Shown here: one piece after another, positions 25,739 through 33,962 of the stretch
Numbering within the stretch: the stretch's first letter is position 1
Layout: every line of letters begins with the position of its first letter
Assembly: GCF_018398335.1 (NCBI RefSeq)
Contig: NZ_JAHBRX010000001.1
Location: forward strand, 2,294,001-2,358,000
DNA from: Chelatococcus sp. HY11
Lineage (GTDB): Bacteria; Pseudomonadota; Alphaproteobacteria; Rhizobiales; Beijerinckiaceae
Direction: 5' to 3'
DNA length: 64,000 nucleotides
The notes under the pieces: generated by a model
The model's input: only the letters and a program-made list of their open reading frames with translations
Told to the model about the DNA's origin: nothing
Database searches by the model: none
Made by a program: the position numbers and the translations under genes

Positions 25739-28032
25739 GACCTGTCGCTCCCAACCTTGACGACGGCCGGGACGACCGTCGCCGCGCGCGCCGCCGCCGG
25801 AGAGGGCCGCGCCACGAGCCCCGGCTGCGGGCGGCCATGGCGCCGCGCCGGGCCGGCTCCGTCCTCGCCATTGTCGGCCGTGGGATTGCTGCCGTATTGC
25901 GGCAGCAGGCGCGGGTCGATCCCGCCGAGCACGAGGCTCACCCGGTCCAGACCGCACAAGCTGAGCTCGCGCAGGCCTGCAACCACCTCACGCGTCCCTG
26001 TCCTGCCCCACCGGACGATGAACAGGGTCGCGTCGGCGAAACGGCCGACCAAGGCGGCCTCCGCCGCGCTGAGGACGGGGGGCGTGTCGATGAGCACGAT
26101 GTCGTAGCGCTGCCTGAGCTCGGCGATGCAGGCGCCAACGGCCTCGGAGCCTAGCGCCGATTGTGGCAGCCCCTCCGTCAGCCCGGGCGCGATGAAATGG
26201 ACGCTCGACTGACGATCCACCTGCGCGCAATCGGCCAGGGTCGCGCCGCCGCGCATCACATCCGCCAGACCGGGCACCAGCGTTCCCCGCAGCATGGCAG
26301 CGACCGCCGGACGATGCCAGTCCGCGTCGATGATGACGACCTGCTCGCCGCCGCGCGCGATGGACCGGGCGAGCGATACGCAGGTGGTGGTCTTGCCATC
26401 GCCCGTCGATGCCGATGTGACCATGATGACCTTCGCGTTTCCTGTCTGCGGCGACAGGCGCAACGTCGCCTGCAGTTTGGCAAAAGCTCTTTCATAGGAC
26501 GAGCCAGGCGGCATGATGGGCGACGTCACCGTCCTGCGGCGCATTGCGGGCACAAGCGGGACCTGTGCGAGCACCTTGGTTCCCGTCGCCTGTTCAAGCG
26601 CGGCCGCGTTGCGCACGCGATCGTCGAGATGCTCCATCATCATCGCCAAGCCAAGGCCGAAGCCCAGCCCACCAAGCAACCCGAACACCAGCACGGGCAA
26701 TCGCGCGGTCGAGGGACGACGCGGCGGCTCGGCGCGGGAGACCAGCCGCGCCTCCGGCGCCGCCAGGCCATCCTGCTCGAGGGTCTGCTTGTAGCGGTTG
26801 AGAAAGCTCTCATAGACGGTCCGATTGGCATCCGCCTCCCGCTCCAGCTGCTTCACATGGATCAAGGCGTCGCTGGAGGCCGCATAGCTTGACTGCGAGG
26901 CATTGAACTCCGACGTGAGCGCATCCTCCTTGCGGCGCGCCACATCCACCTCGTTGGCAAGGCTGAGCAATACGCGTTCGGTCTCTGTCGCGATCTGCTG
27001 CTGGAGAGCATCGAGCTGCGACTTGAGCGCCGGGATCTGCGCGCTCTTCGATGCACCAGCATTCTCGAGGCTGGCGAGTTCGCGGCTGAACTGCGCCTGG
27101 TCCTTGCGCAGCAATTGAATGACAGGGGAGTTCAGCACCTCCGGAAAGGTCGCCGCGCTCGCGCCGGCGTCCTCCTGGGCCAGCCGGCGGGCCGTCGCCA
27201 GACGAGCCTCGGCACCCGCACGGTTGGCGCGGGCGATCACAAGCTCGCGGTTGAGGGCGTCCAGCCGCTGAACCTGGAGCGATGAGCCATTCGCCTCCAC
27301 CAGACCGGACTTGCGGCGCAAGTCTTCAACCGCCATCTCGGAGCTTTGCAATGTGGAACGCAAGTCATCGAGCTTCTTGCCGAGCCAAGCGCTGGCCTGA
27401 CGTGTGGCGCCGGTCTGCAGGCCCGTCTGCTGGTCCAAATAAGCTTCAGCGAAAGCATTGGCGACACGGGCCGCGTATATCGGGTCCTTATCAGTATAGG
27501 CAATGAAGATTGTATAAGATCGGCCATCATTACTGACGCGCAATCCATTCAAAAGTCTGTCGATGTCCGCCCGTCGACTACTGTCCGTCAATGGTTCCGG
27601 CTCGCCCGCTCGCGACCATGGCATATATCGCCATGGACTCAAGTATTGCCAAATGCCGGATGGAACCTCTGTCGACACCTGTCGATCCGGGGCAGCGACA
27701 TCTGCGGCAGATCTCTCCTCGCCGAGCTTCTCCAGGGCTTTCTCCGCCAGAGAGCGCGAACTGATGACATCGAGCTCCGTGCGCAGCACCGGGCTGTCCT
27801 GGGGCAGACGCGAAACGACGGCATCCTGGAGGATCACCTGGACCTTGCGGGCCTCGAGCACGAGACTGGCCTCTGCTGTATAGCGGGCGGGCGTCAGGTT
27901 GAGGATGACGAGCGCCAGCGCCAATCCCAAGACAAGAGCTGAGAGTATGATGAGCCACCACCGTCGCAGAAGACCACGCCAATCGATCATGCGATCGCCA
28001 GGCTGACGGGGCGATGCAGGGCTCACGATCAT
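25735..28032 (-). CDS. Wzc/ExoP-like polysaccharide co-polymerase with BY-kinase-type ATPase domain
   Basis: This 765-residue protein has a Wzz domain between membrane helices at about 27-47 and 445-465, with a long coiled coil between them. The cytoplasmic domain carries Walker A (TSASTGDGKTTT, 539-550), Walker A' (VVIIDADWHRP, 565-575) and Walker B (IVLIDTPPV, 645-653). It controls chain length and export with the OPX protein. The usual tyrosine-rich C-terminus is absent: the only late tyrosine is in LLPQYGSN near 705. It lies 43 bases after the interrupted LuxR-type gene, on the same strand. Confidence 0.92.
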   Translation of the reverse strand: MIVSPASPRQPGDRMIDWRGLLRRWWLIILSALVLGLALALVILNLTPARYTAEASLVLEARKVQVILQDAVVSRLPQDSPVLRTELDVISSRSLAEKALEKLGEERSAADVAAPDRQVSTEVPSGIWQYLSPWRYMPWSRAGEPEPLTDSSRRADIDRLLNGLRVSNDGRSYTIFIAYTDKDPIYAARVANAFAEAYLDQQTGLQTGATRQASAWLGKKLDDLRSTLQSSEMAVEDLRRKSGLVEANGSSLQVQRLDALNRELVIARANRAGAEARLATARRLAQEDAGASAATFPEVLNSPVIQLLRKDQAQFSRELASLENAGASKSAQIPALKSQLDALQQQIATETERVLLSLANEVDVARRKEDALTSEFNASQSSYAASSDALIHVKQLEREADANRTVYESFLNRYKQTLEQDGLAAPEARLVSRAEPPRRPSTARLPVLVFGLLGGLGFGLGLAMMMEHLDDRVRNAAALEQATGTKVLAQVPLVPAMRRRTVTSPIMPPGSSYERAFAKLQATLRLSPQTGNAKVIMVTSASTGDGKTTTCVSLARSIARGGEQVVIIDADWHRPAVAAMLRGTLVPGLADVMRGGATLADCAQVDRQSSVHFIAPGLTEGLPQSALGSEAVGACIAELRQRYDIVLIDTPPVLSAAEAALVGRFADATLFIVRWGRTGTREVVAGLRELSLCGLDRVSLVLGGIDPRLLPQYGSNPTADNGEDGAGPARRHGRPQPGLVARPSPAAARAATVVPAVVKVGSDRS

Positions 28033-28075
28033 CGTAATCTCCCATTTCTATACTTTGGGATTTCCCCAGTACGCG

Positions 28076-28292
28076 TCAGCCATCGTCACCTTTGAGGAAC
28101 AGCTCGTGGGTCAACACCGCGACCTCTGTCCTGTTCTTGGCTTTCAGCTTCCGCATGATGTTGCGGACATGCACCTTGACCGTGCTTTCCTGCATGTTGA
28201 GCTCATAAGCGATACGCTTGTTCGCTTTGCCCTGCCGCAGGGCACCGACAACCGCTGCCTGACGCACCGTGAACAAGCTATTGCCGTTGTTC
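28076..28292 (-). pseudogene. 3' part of IS-split LuxR-type regulator (HTH domain)
   Basis: This fragment encodes the LuxR helix-turn-helix: LFTVRQAAVVGALRQGKANKRIAYELNMQESTVKVHVRNIMRKL, seen as core cores LRQGKANKRIAYEL and STVKVHVRNIM. It begins in the middle of the protein at the IS border. Joining it to 29193-29779 after removing the IS and one TTA copy gives one uninterrupted 267-residue frame (..EEHAQTAK|NNGNSLF..). An in-frame ATG inside the IS (28342) could still start an 88-residue protein with the HTH alone. Confidence 0.9.
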
Positions 28293-28295
28293 TTA

Positions 28296-28313
28296 GAGAC
28301 CGTTTGAGAATGG
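28296..28313. repeat. Left terminal inverted repeat of the IS5-family element
   Basis: GAGACCGTTTGAGAATGG matches the right end (29175-29192, reverse complement) at 17 of 18 positions. Confidence 0.9.
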
Positions 28314-28349
28314 GTTGATGTGACGGCTGGGTCATGATTCAAGCTTGGG

Positions 28350-29174
28350 ATGTGGACCCGAGCGAGCCGTAGCCGGATGGCTGGATTTGAGAAGCGATCG
28401 AAGCGCTACCCGACCGATCTGACGGACGAAGAATGGCTGTTCGTTGAGCCGTTTCTACCACCGGTGGCCAAGCGTGGACGCAAGCCGGCGACGGACCTGC
28501 GTGATGTGCTTGATGCGCTTCGCTATCTGGCGCGCACAGGTGGTGGATGGCGGATGTTGCCGAACGACTTTCCGCCCTGGCAGACGGTGTATTGGTGGTT
28601 CCGCCGCTTCGTGCGCCGGCTACTGTTCCGTACGATCCACGACGTCACACTGATGCTCGACCGCGAGCGCGAAGGGCGTGAACAGAGCCCGACGGCCGCC
28701 GTCGTTGACAGCCAGTCCATCAAGGCACCAGCTGCGGAAAAGCGGGGCTTTGATGCCGGTAAGAAGGTGGTCGGTCGTAAACGGCACATTGCCGTCGATA
28801 CCGATGGTAGGTTGCTCATGGTCAATCTGACCACTGCCGACATCTCCGACAGCGCCGGTGCTCAAACGATCGTCGCGGCCGTCCGCAAGCGATGGCCATG
28901 GCTCAAGCATCTGTTTGCCGACGGTGCCTACGACCGCACCCGCCTTATGGACGCCGCGGCATATCAGGACTTCGTCCTCGAGATCATCCGTCGCTCCGAC
29001 AAGGAGCCGGGCTTCAAGGTGCTGCCCAGACGCTGGGTCGTCGAGCGCACCTTCGGATGGATGACGCGCTGGAAACGGCTCGTTCGCGATTATGAGAAGC
29101 GGATCGACGTTTCAGAGGCGATGATCCACCTCGCTCTCGGCAGCCTCATGCTCCGAAGAAGTGTCCATCCATGA
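28350..29174 (+). CDS. IS5-family transposase
   Basis: The 274-residue DDE transposase has an N-terminal DUF4096-like segment ([15 protein letters not shown]) and the catalytic triad in VVDSQS (D120), FADGAYD (D191) and WVVERTFGW (E232). It is one continuous frame and looks complete, so the element may be active. The ATG at 28377 (residue 10) is an equally plausible start. It would cut and insert the surrounding element. Confidence 0.93.
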   Translation: MWTRASRSRMAGFEKRSKRYPTDLTDEEWLFVEPFLPPVAKRGRKPATDLRDVLDALRYLARTGGGWRMLPNDFPPWQTVYWWFRRFVRRLLFRTIHDVTLMLDREREGREQSPTAAVVDSQSIKAPAAEKRGFDAGKKVVGRKRHIAVDTDGRLLMVNLTTADISDSAGAQTIVAAVRKRWPWLKHLFADGAYDRTRLMDAAAYQDFVLEIIRRSDKEPGFKVLPRRWVVERTFGWMTRWKRLVRDYEKRIDVSEAMIHLALGSLMLRRSVHP

Positions 29175-29192
29175 CCATTCTCAAACGGACTC
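29175..29192. repeat. Right terminal inverted repeat of the IS5-family element
   Basis: CCATTCTCAAACGGACTC is the inverted partner of the left end, followed by the TTA duplication. Confidence 0.9.
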
Positions 29193-29779
29193 TTAGCCGT
29201 CTGAGCGTGTTCCTCGATCGAGCGCCTGGATGAGATAAGGCTGCTCGCCGGCACGAAGACCCCGCCAGCCTTGACGAGGTGCAAAGCCTCGACCGCCACG
29301 TCAAGCGACATGCTTGTCGGAATATAACCACGCGCTCCATAATCCAGAGCATCGAGTATCTGCTCCGCCTCCTCGATATCCGAGAGCAGAACGACAGGCA
29401 TGTGCTTGCAGCCATCCGGCAGTATACCGATCTCTTCGTCAATATCCTTGGGCTTCCGGCCCACCGGACACAGCAAGATTATGGTGTTCGGAGCAGGCTG
29501 GGGATCAGCCACGCGCCAGTCCTCCACATTCGCGAAAGCGAGTACCGTATCGCCGTTCGTGAGCGCCCTGAGGCTCTGCAAAAGGCAGTCGCGGATCAGG
29601 GTTCGTGGCTCGATGATGATAATTGTTGTGTTTGATGGTCGCACCGATAGCGACGGGGGGAGCATGGCATCCATTGTACTCACTCTATCCAGTGCGGCCG
29701 GATCCAGTGCGGCCGGCGAAAAATCCCCTCCAAAGGACCCGGCACCATGCGCCACCGGCGATAATATCTCAGCTGTCAT
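29193..29779 (-). pseudogene. 5' part of IS-split LuxR-type regulator (pseudo-receiver domain)
   Basis: This fragment encodes about 195 residues before the IS. After a 50-residue Ala/Pro-rich N-terminus comes a receiver-like fold (TIIIIEPRTLIRDCLLQSL, then NTIILLCPVG and LDALDYGARGYIP). The acidic pair and the phospho-accepting aspartate are replaced (E at the pocket, C where D is expected), so it is a pseudo-receiver, probably not phosphorylated. Translation now runs into the IS and stops at 29090. AGAGGGG precedes the ATG at 29779. A 15-bp tandem duplication encodes DPAALDPAAL near residue 25. It was probably an activator or repressor of the adjacent export genes. Confidence 0.88.
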
Positions 29780-30311
29780 GATGAAATTCCCCTCTAAATC
29801 CTGGGAAAATATCGGCTCAGATCGTTGTTATTCAGGTCGATATATCCCTATTCCTCTTCCGCCTCCTTCTATATTTACAATCTATTCGCATAATCGCCGT
29901 ACCGATAATAAATTTCACGGGATACAACCGATTATCGCTTCTAAATTCACATAAGTCCGAGCATTTTCGCTTTTTCATCAAACTTGCGAAATATCCCGGT
30001 TTATTGTTGCTTGTGATTCCGGACGGTAAGGCGCGTCACATCTGCCGAGAAATCTCTTATGTCCCGAGACTCTGTCCCGACCTATTGTTTCTGGGCCGGC
30101 GACAGCGGGCGGAAGGCGGGATTACGATAGCGCGACGCCTTTCCGGCGGCCTCGTTTGCCGCCTTGATCGAGACAGCCTCTCAATCGCTTTGTCGAGCAC
30201 AGGGCCTGTCCGAAAGCCGACTGACGTCTTTCGTCCCGATGGTCCATCGGCATCGCGGCATATCCGATGCCGCTCCGGAGCGCCAGCCAGCCCCACGCGC
30301 TGGCACGCCGG
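29780..30311. other. Intergenic region, partly AT-rich
   Basis: About 29780-29990 is AT-rich and probably carried the promoter of the split regulator. 30000-30311 has open frames on both strands without any domain or ribosome-binding site. I looked for the DDE part of an IS630 transposase after the next gene and did not find it. Confidence 0.45.
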
Positions 30312-30803
30312 TTATGGATGAGAAGCAGGCTCGGCGGGCTCCGTGGCCATCGCAGCAGCCGTTGGCACGTTCCCCAGCCCGTCACGCAACAGGGCGCGCT
30401 GCTCCCGCGTGAGATCACGCCAGGCACGACCAACCATCGCTGGCGAGAGGCCCGTTTCCTTCGCGACCGTCCGGACGCTCCAAGAAAGCCGCCCGGGACA
30501 ATCCTTTGACAATGTCTCGTTGATCAAAGAGATCAACTCATGACGCGAGAAGCGTCTCGGCTTACCGGAGCGGGGACGGTCGTACAGCCCGTTGATGCCC
30601 TCCAGCTCATAGCGTCGCCACCATTTCGCGATCGTCTGGCTTGCGACACCCAATTCACGCGCGACGTCCCGGCGGGGGTTCTTTTCGCTATCGAGCACTA
30701 TCCGCGCTCTCAGCACCGCCATCGACGACGGATCGCCTCGTTCAACGATGTCAACCAGGCGCTGCCTATCGTCCTCAGTCAAAGTCAACCTCATTTGCCG
30801 CAT
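30312..30803 (-). CDS. Stand-alone IS630-type helix-turn-helix protein
   Basis: This 163-residue protein has two HTH units: RRDVARELGVASQTIAKWWRRYE near 52-74 (core ELGVASQTIAKWWRRY) and a winged segment with WSVRTVAKETGLSPAMVGRAW near 105-130. This is the DNA-binding half of IS630 transposases, but no DDE domain follows in any frame. CGGAGG lies six bases before the ATG at 30803. It is either a truncated transposase or a free DNA-binding protein; the good ribosome site and intact frame leave the second open. Confidence 0.65.
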   Translation of the reverse strand: MRQMRLTLTEDDRQRLVDIVERGDPSSMAVLRARIVLDSEKNPRRDVARELGVASQTIAKWWRRYELEGINGLYDRPRSGKPRRFSRHELISLINETLSKDCPGRLSWSVRTVAKETGLSPAMVGRAWRDLTREQRALLRDGLGNVPTAAAMATEPAEPASHP

Positions 30804-31448
30804 GCTTACCTCCGGCAAATTTCCGATACGCAAAACAAGCTTGCACTTTTACGGATTTTAGAGACACCGCCCCTGGACACGCCCGCCCCCAACAAAACAT
30901 AATGACACATTACCACAACAAACTGTGCAGTAAACTATATATTGGAACGGACGTGAACGCTTACGATCACCACAGGCCGGCGAAATCAATACCAGTATTT
31001 ATTGAGCTTATCAGCCAACGCGAGCGAGCCTATGCACGTATATATATAAAAAACGGGGCACCTCTCATCGACTTAGAAAGAATCAAGATATGGTTAACGA
31101 GAATTACCCCATTGTTTTCCGATCGTTAAGCGGCCCGGGACCTTGCGCTTTCGCCTCGTGATGGCGGCGACTGTATCGCGTTATTCACCTCTATGTGTTC
31201 ACGCCAGGGGAGTTCATGGGTGGAGACGGCACTATCCGATAGTGAAACCCCACCACCAAGACTTCTAAGTCGCCCACCTAAGACTCTTTAATTAGAGGAT
31301 AAAGCCTAAGTGGTATAAGATAGCCCGCGAAACTTCCCGAATAGACTCGGATGGGTATCAGCATACAGCGCAATCTCGGCAGCATGCGGTGCAGTTTTAC
31401 CTGGCAATACCCAAAGGCCCGGTGCCATGATGCTATACAACTTTCGTG
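30804..31448. other. Long region without a convincing gene
   Basis: This stretch is AT-richer than the flanks. A 75-codon frame at 30901-31128 (starts MTHYHNKLCSKLYIG, ends LTRITPLFSDR) has no ribosome-binding site and no recognised domain. 31140-31430 shows nothing I can name. Confidence 0.4.
30901..31128 (+). CDS. Doubtful small hypothetical protein
   Basis: The open frame of 75 codons has a mixed amino-acid composition (EYIELISQRERAY-like stretch, IYIKNGAPLIDLERI) that looks more protein-like than a random GC frame. There is no Shine-Dalgarno sequence before the ATG. I do not recognise it. Confidence 0.25.
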
Positions 31449-31675
31449 AGCGCTTCCTGGCCGCTGAGTGTCACCTGAAAGGTCTCCACCTCCGCCTTGC
31501 CCTCACCCTTTAGTATACGTGCGACTAAGCCCTTGCGCGCTAATCGGCGCAACGTTGTCGTTACCCAGTTTCCGCGTGGCCAAGAAACCCCCATACGGAG
31601 ACCCAGCACTTCTGCGGTATCGCCACTATGCAAATGTCGCAGCACGGTTATCTCAGCCTGCGTCAGATCTCGCAT
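31433..31675 (-). CDS. Small winged-helix (MarR-like) DNA-binding protein
   Basis: From the ATG at 31675, preceded by GGGGGG, the frame encodes 80 residues forming one winged helix: LTQAEITVLRHLHSG, RGNWVTTTLRRLARKGLVAR and VTLSGQEAL, typical of MarR/PadR-like domains. Without an effector or dimerisation region it is short for MarR. The frame is open to 31837, so a longer form is possible. It lies in the atypical patch beside the IS and may be a phage or plasmid remnant. Confidence 0.5.
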   Translation of the reverse strand: MRDLTQAEITVLRHLHSGDTAEVLGLRMGVSWPRGNWVTTTLRRLARKGLVARILKGEGKAEVETFQVTLSGQEALTKVV

Positions 31676-32510
31676 GCGTTGCCCCCCATACAAACGCATC
31701 AGGTATTGGTGGGACAGGCCGCCTACTTGCGGCGGCTGTCGGCACCGCGTCAAATGGCGGACAGCTTCGACTGGCAACCGCCCATGGTTGCTTGCCCAAA
31801 TACCACCAGTAACCACGCGCCCGTACGAACTCTCCAACTTGTTGCGAACAATGAAACAGCGGCCGCGTGCGCCTTCTGCTCCTCTGCCCGGAGTAATCCA
31901 GCGAAGCCCATGCCAGAAGCGATACGCCGCTATGTAGATAACAGAAGCAGAGATTAACGAGTTTGGTTAATTGTGCTTGCCTGTTGCAACGCGTCACTCA
32001 CATATTACAACTTGTCAGTTGTTCAGAAATCAGCCTGGGCTTGACCGCAAGACCATCAGGCCGCCTCCCGTAAATACCTGCAAGTGAGCACAAAAATTCG
32101 TGTCGCATGCAGACTGGAAAACAAACGACAGGTTGCTTCCCCGAAGTATTTTCCGGTACTTGAATGCCGCGTCGTGATGATGAAGCCTCGGGTCCCCGGG
32201 CTACAGGCGGAGAGTAGCGGCACTGACATGGCGGGCTAGCATCTCACTGCGAGCGTCCCCACCCTCCTGGGTATCGCCGGGATAGGCGGCACAAAATTGC
32301 GTCATTTCGGGACATGCACCAGAATGGGTCGTTCATTTTGGCACGGATATGACACGAGGGCATGTCGACATGAGGGCAATCGCGCGGGAATGAAGTCTCA
32401 ACGCACCCGGACCCTGTCGCTTGCCAGCCGCGTTATGCAATAACCGTGAACAGGCCTCAAGGGGGCATCAAAGGCGAAGTCTGGTCATGAAGTCTGGTCA
32501 TGGGGATGTT
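31676..32510. other. Long region without a convincing gene
   Basis: About 830 bases upstream of the aldo/keto reductase gene contain no frame with a recognisable domain, no clear hairpin and no repeat. The reductase promoter should lie near its right end. Confidence 0.45.
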
Positions 32511-33347
32511 ATGCGGCGGATCGGCTTGAGAAACGGCGAGGAGATTCCTGTCCTTGGGCAAGGAACATGGACGATCGGCGAGCGCGGCAACGACCTTCGC
32601 GCGGAAAAAGAAACGCTGATCGCCGGCATCGACCTCGGCCTGAGATTGATCGACACGGCGGAGATGTATGGCGACGGTGCGTCGGAAGAGCTTGTCGGCG
32701 CGGCGATCAGGGGGCGACGCCAGGACGTGTTCCTCGTCAGCAAGGTCTTGCCCAGCAACGCCTCTCGCACTGGCACGCGCGCAGCCTGCGAGGCCAGTCT
32801 GAGCCGTCTCGGCACGGATATCATCGATCTCTATCTGCTGCATTGGCGCGGCGGCATTCCACTGGCCGAGACCGTCGCCGCCTTCGAGGAGCTGAAGGAG
32901 GCCGGCAAGATCCGCCATTGGGGGGTATCGAATTTCGACACCGCCGACATGGAGGAGTTGCTGAAAATCGCCCCCGCTGGCGCATGCGCCGTCAACCAGG
33001 TCCTCTATAATCCCGACTATCGCGGCATCGAGTACGATCTTCTGCCGTGGCAAATGGCGCATGGCATTCCCCTCATGGCCTACTCTCCCCTTGGCCAGGG
33101 CGGCGAACTCCTCCAGTCGGGACCTCTCATTGATATCGCCACCCGCCACAACGCGACGCCCGCGCAGGTGGCGCTGGCCTGGGCGCTGCGCCAACCGGAT
33201 TTGATCGCGATCCCAAAGGCAAGCCGCAAAGCCCATGTCGAGGCAAACGCGCGCGCCACGGACCTCCAACTGACGCCGGAAGACCTCGCCGCGATCGATG
33301 CCGCCTTTCCTCCGCCGCGCCGCAAGCGGCCCCTAGCCATGATCTGA
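32511..33347 (+). CDS. Aldo/keto reductase
   Basis: The protein (278 residues from the ATG at 32511) shows the AKR catalytic tetrad: D48 and Y53 in LIDTAEMYG, K78 in LVSKVLP and H111 in YLLHWRG. NADPH-binding IPKAS follows near 230. It reduces aldehydes or ketones, with NADPH as donor; the substrate is unknown. GGGGA lies six bases before this ATG; an ATG eight codons upstream is an alternative. It ends 17 bases from the convergent Lrp gene. Confidence 0.9.
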   Translation: MRRIGLRNGEEIPVLGQGTWTIGERGNDLRAEKETLIAGIDLGLRLIDTAEMYGDGASEELVGAAIRGRRQDVFLVSKVLPSNASRTGTRAACEASLSRLGTDIIDLYLLHWRGGIPLAETVAAFEELKEAGKIRHWGVSNFDTADMEELLKIAPAGACAVNQVLYNPDYRGIEYDLLPWQMAHGIPLMAYSPLGQGGELLQSGPLIDIATRHNATPAQVALAWALRQPDLIAIPKASRKAHVEANARATDLQLTPEDLAAIDAAFPPPRRKRPLAMI

Positions 33348-33364
33348 GGCCTCACCGCAAGAAC

Positions 33365-33838
33365 TCATCGCAGGGGCAGGGCCTCCGAACGCTTGACCTG
33401 TCCGAGCGCGAAACTGGTCTCGATGGACGCGACGCCGTCGAGACGGGTGAGCTTGTCCTTCAGAAATTGCTCATAGGCCTTGAGATCCTTCACCACGATC
33501 CGCAAGAGATAGTCGCGCTGCCCGGTCATGAGGTAGCAGTCGGCCACCTCCGGCCACAGCGCGACCGCCTTGGCGAAACGATCCAGGCTCTCCTCGCGCT
33601 GGCGTTCCAGCTTGATCGAGGCGAAGGCACTGACCGGCAACCCCACCTTGGTCTGGTCAATGATCGCCGTGTAACCCTTGATGACACCGGCCTCCTCAAG
33701 CAGGCGCAGCCGCCTGGCGCAGGGGGACGGCGACAGGCCGACCCGCTCCGCGAGTTCATGGGTCGTTATACGACCATCATTCTGCACGGCGGCAATGATC
33801 TTCCGGTCGATATCGTCCAACGCGCGCATTTGGCACAT
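33365..33838 (-). CDS. Lrp/AsnC-family transcriptional regulator
   Basis: The 157-residue protein has an N-terminal HTH (LDDIDRKIIAAVQNDGRIT, core DRKIIAAVQNDGR; ELAERVGLSPSPCARRLRLLEEAGVI in full family form) and a C-terminal RAM ligand domain (DYLLRIVVKDLKAYEQFL). It binds amino acids or related ligands. It is divergent from the large E1-type enzyme gene, with 124 bases between, and probably regulates it. The same pairing occurs in methionine-catabolic mdeR/mdeB loci. Confidence 0.92.
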   Translation of the reverse strand: MCQMRALDDIDRKIIAAVQNDGRITTHELAERVGLSPSPCARRLRLLEEAGVIKGYTAIIDQTKVGLPVSAFASIKLERQREESLDRFAKAVALWPEVADCYLMTGQRDYLLRIVVKDLKAYEQFLKDKLTRLDGVASIETSFALGQVKRSEALPLR

Positions 33839-33962
33839 ATCCGCCTATTTTCGAGCTAGTTTGGCTGATATCGCCATATGGCCATCGCAATGCAAGCGAG
33901 ATTGGCTACTTTTGGCAAACATCCCAGTCTATCATCATGGAAATTCCTGTGGGGTAATTGTC

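Larger units (their letters stand above)
28296..29192 (+). mobile_element. IS5-family insertion sequence, 897 bp
   Basis: The element ends in 18-bp inverted repeats with one mismatch: GAGACCGTTTGAGAATGG on the left and GAGTCCGTTTGAGAATGG on the right end read inward. TTA is duplicated at both borders (28293-28295 and 29193-29195); CTTAG is also shared. It holds a single transposase frame oriented opposite to the disrupted regulator. Near-identical ends and the exact target duplication indicate a fairly recent insertion. Confidence 0.93.

Noticed and set aside
29090-29192. Continuation of the LuxR-type frame into the IS as its natural C-terminus.
   Set aside because: The extra residues are IS sequence; the natural continuation is at 28076-28292.
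30004-30321. Open frame of 105 codons in the accessory patch.
   Set aside because: No domain or ribosome-binding site, and it overlaps the end of the HTH gene on the other strand.
32339-32355. A TGGCAC-n5-TGAC sequence like a sigma-54 promoter.
   Set aside because: The -12 half does not match TTGC and the downstream gene is too far away.
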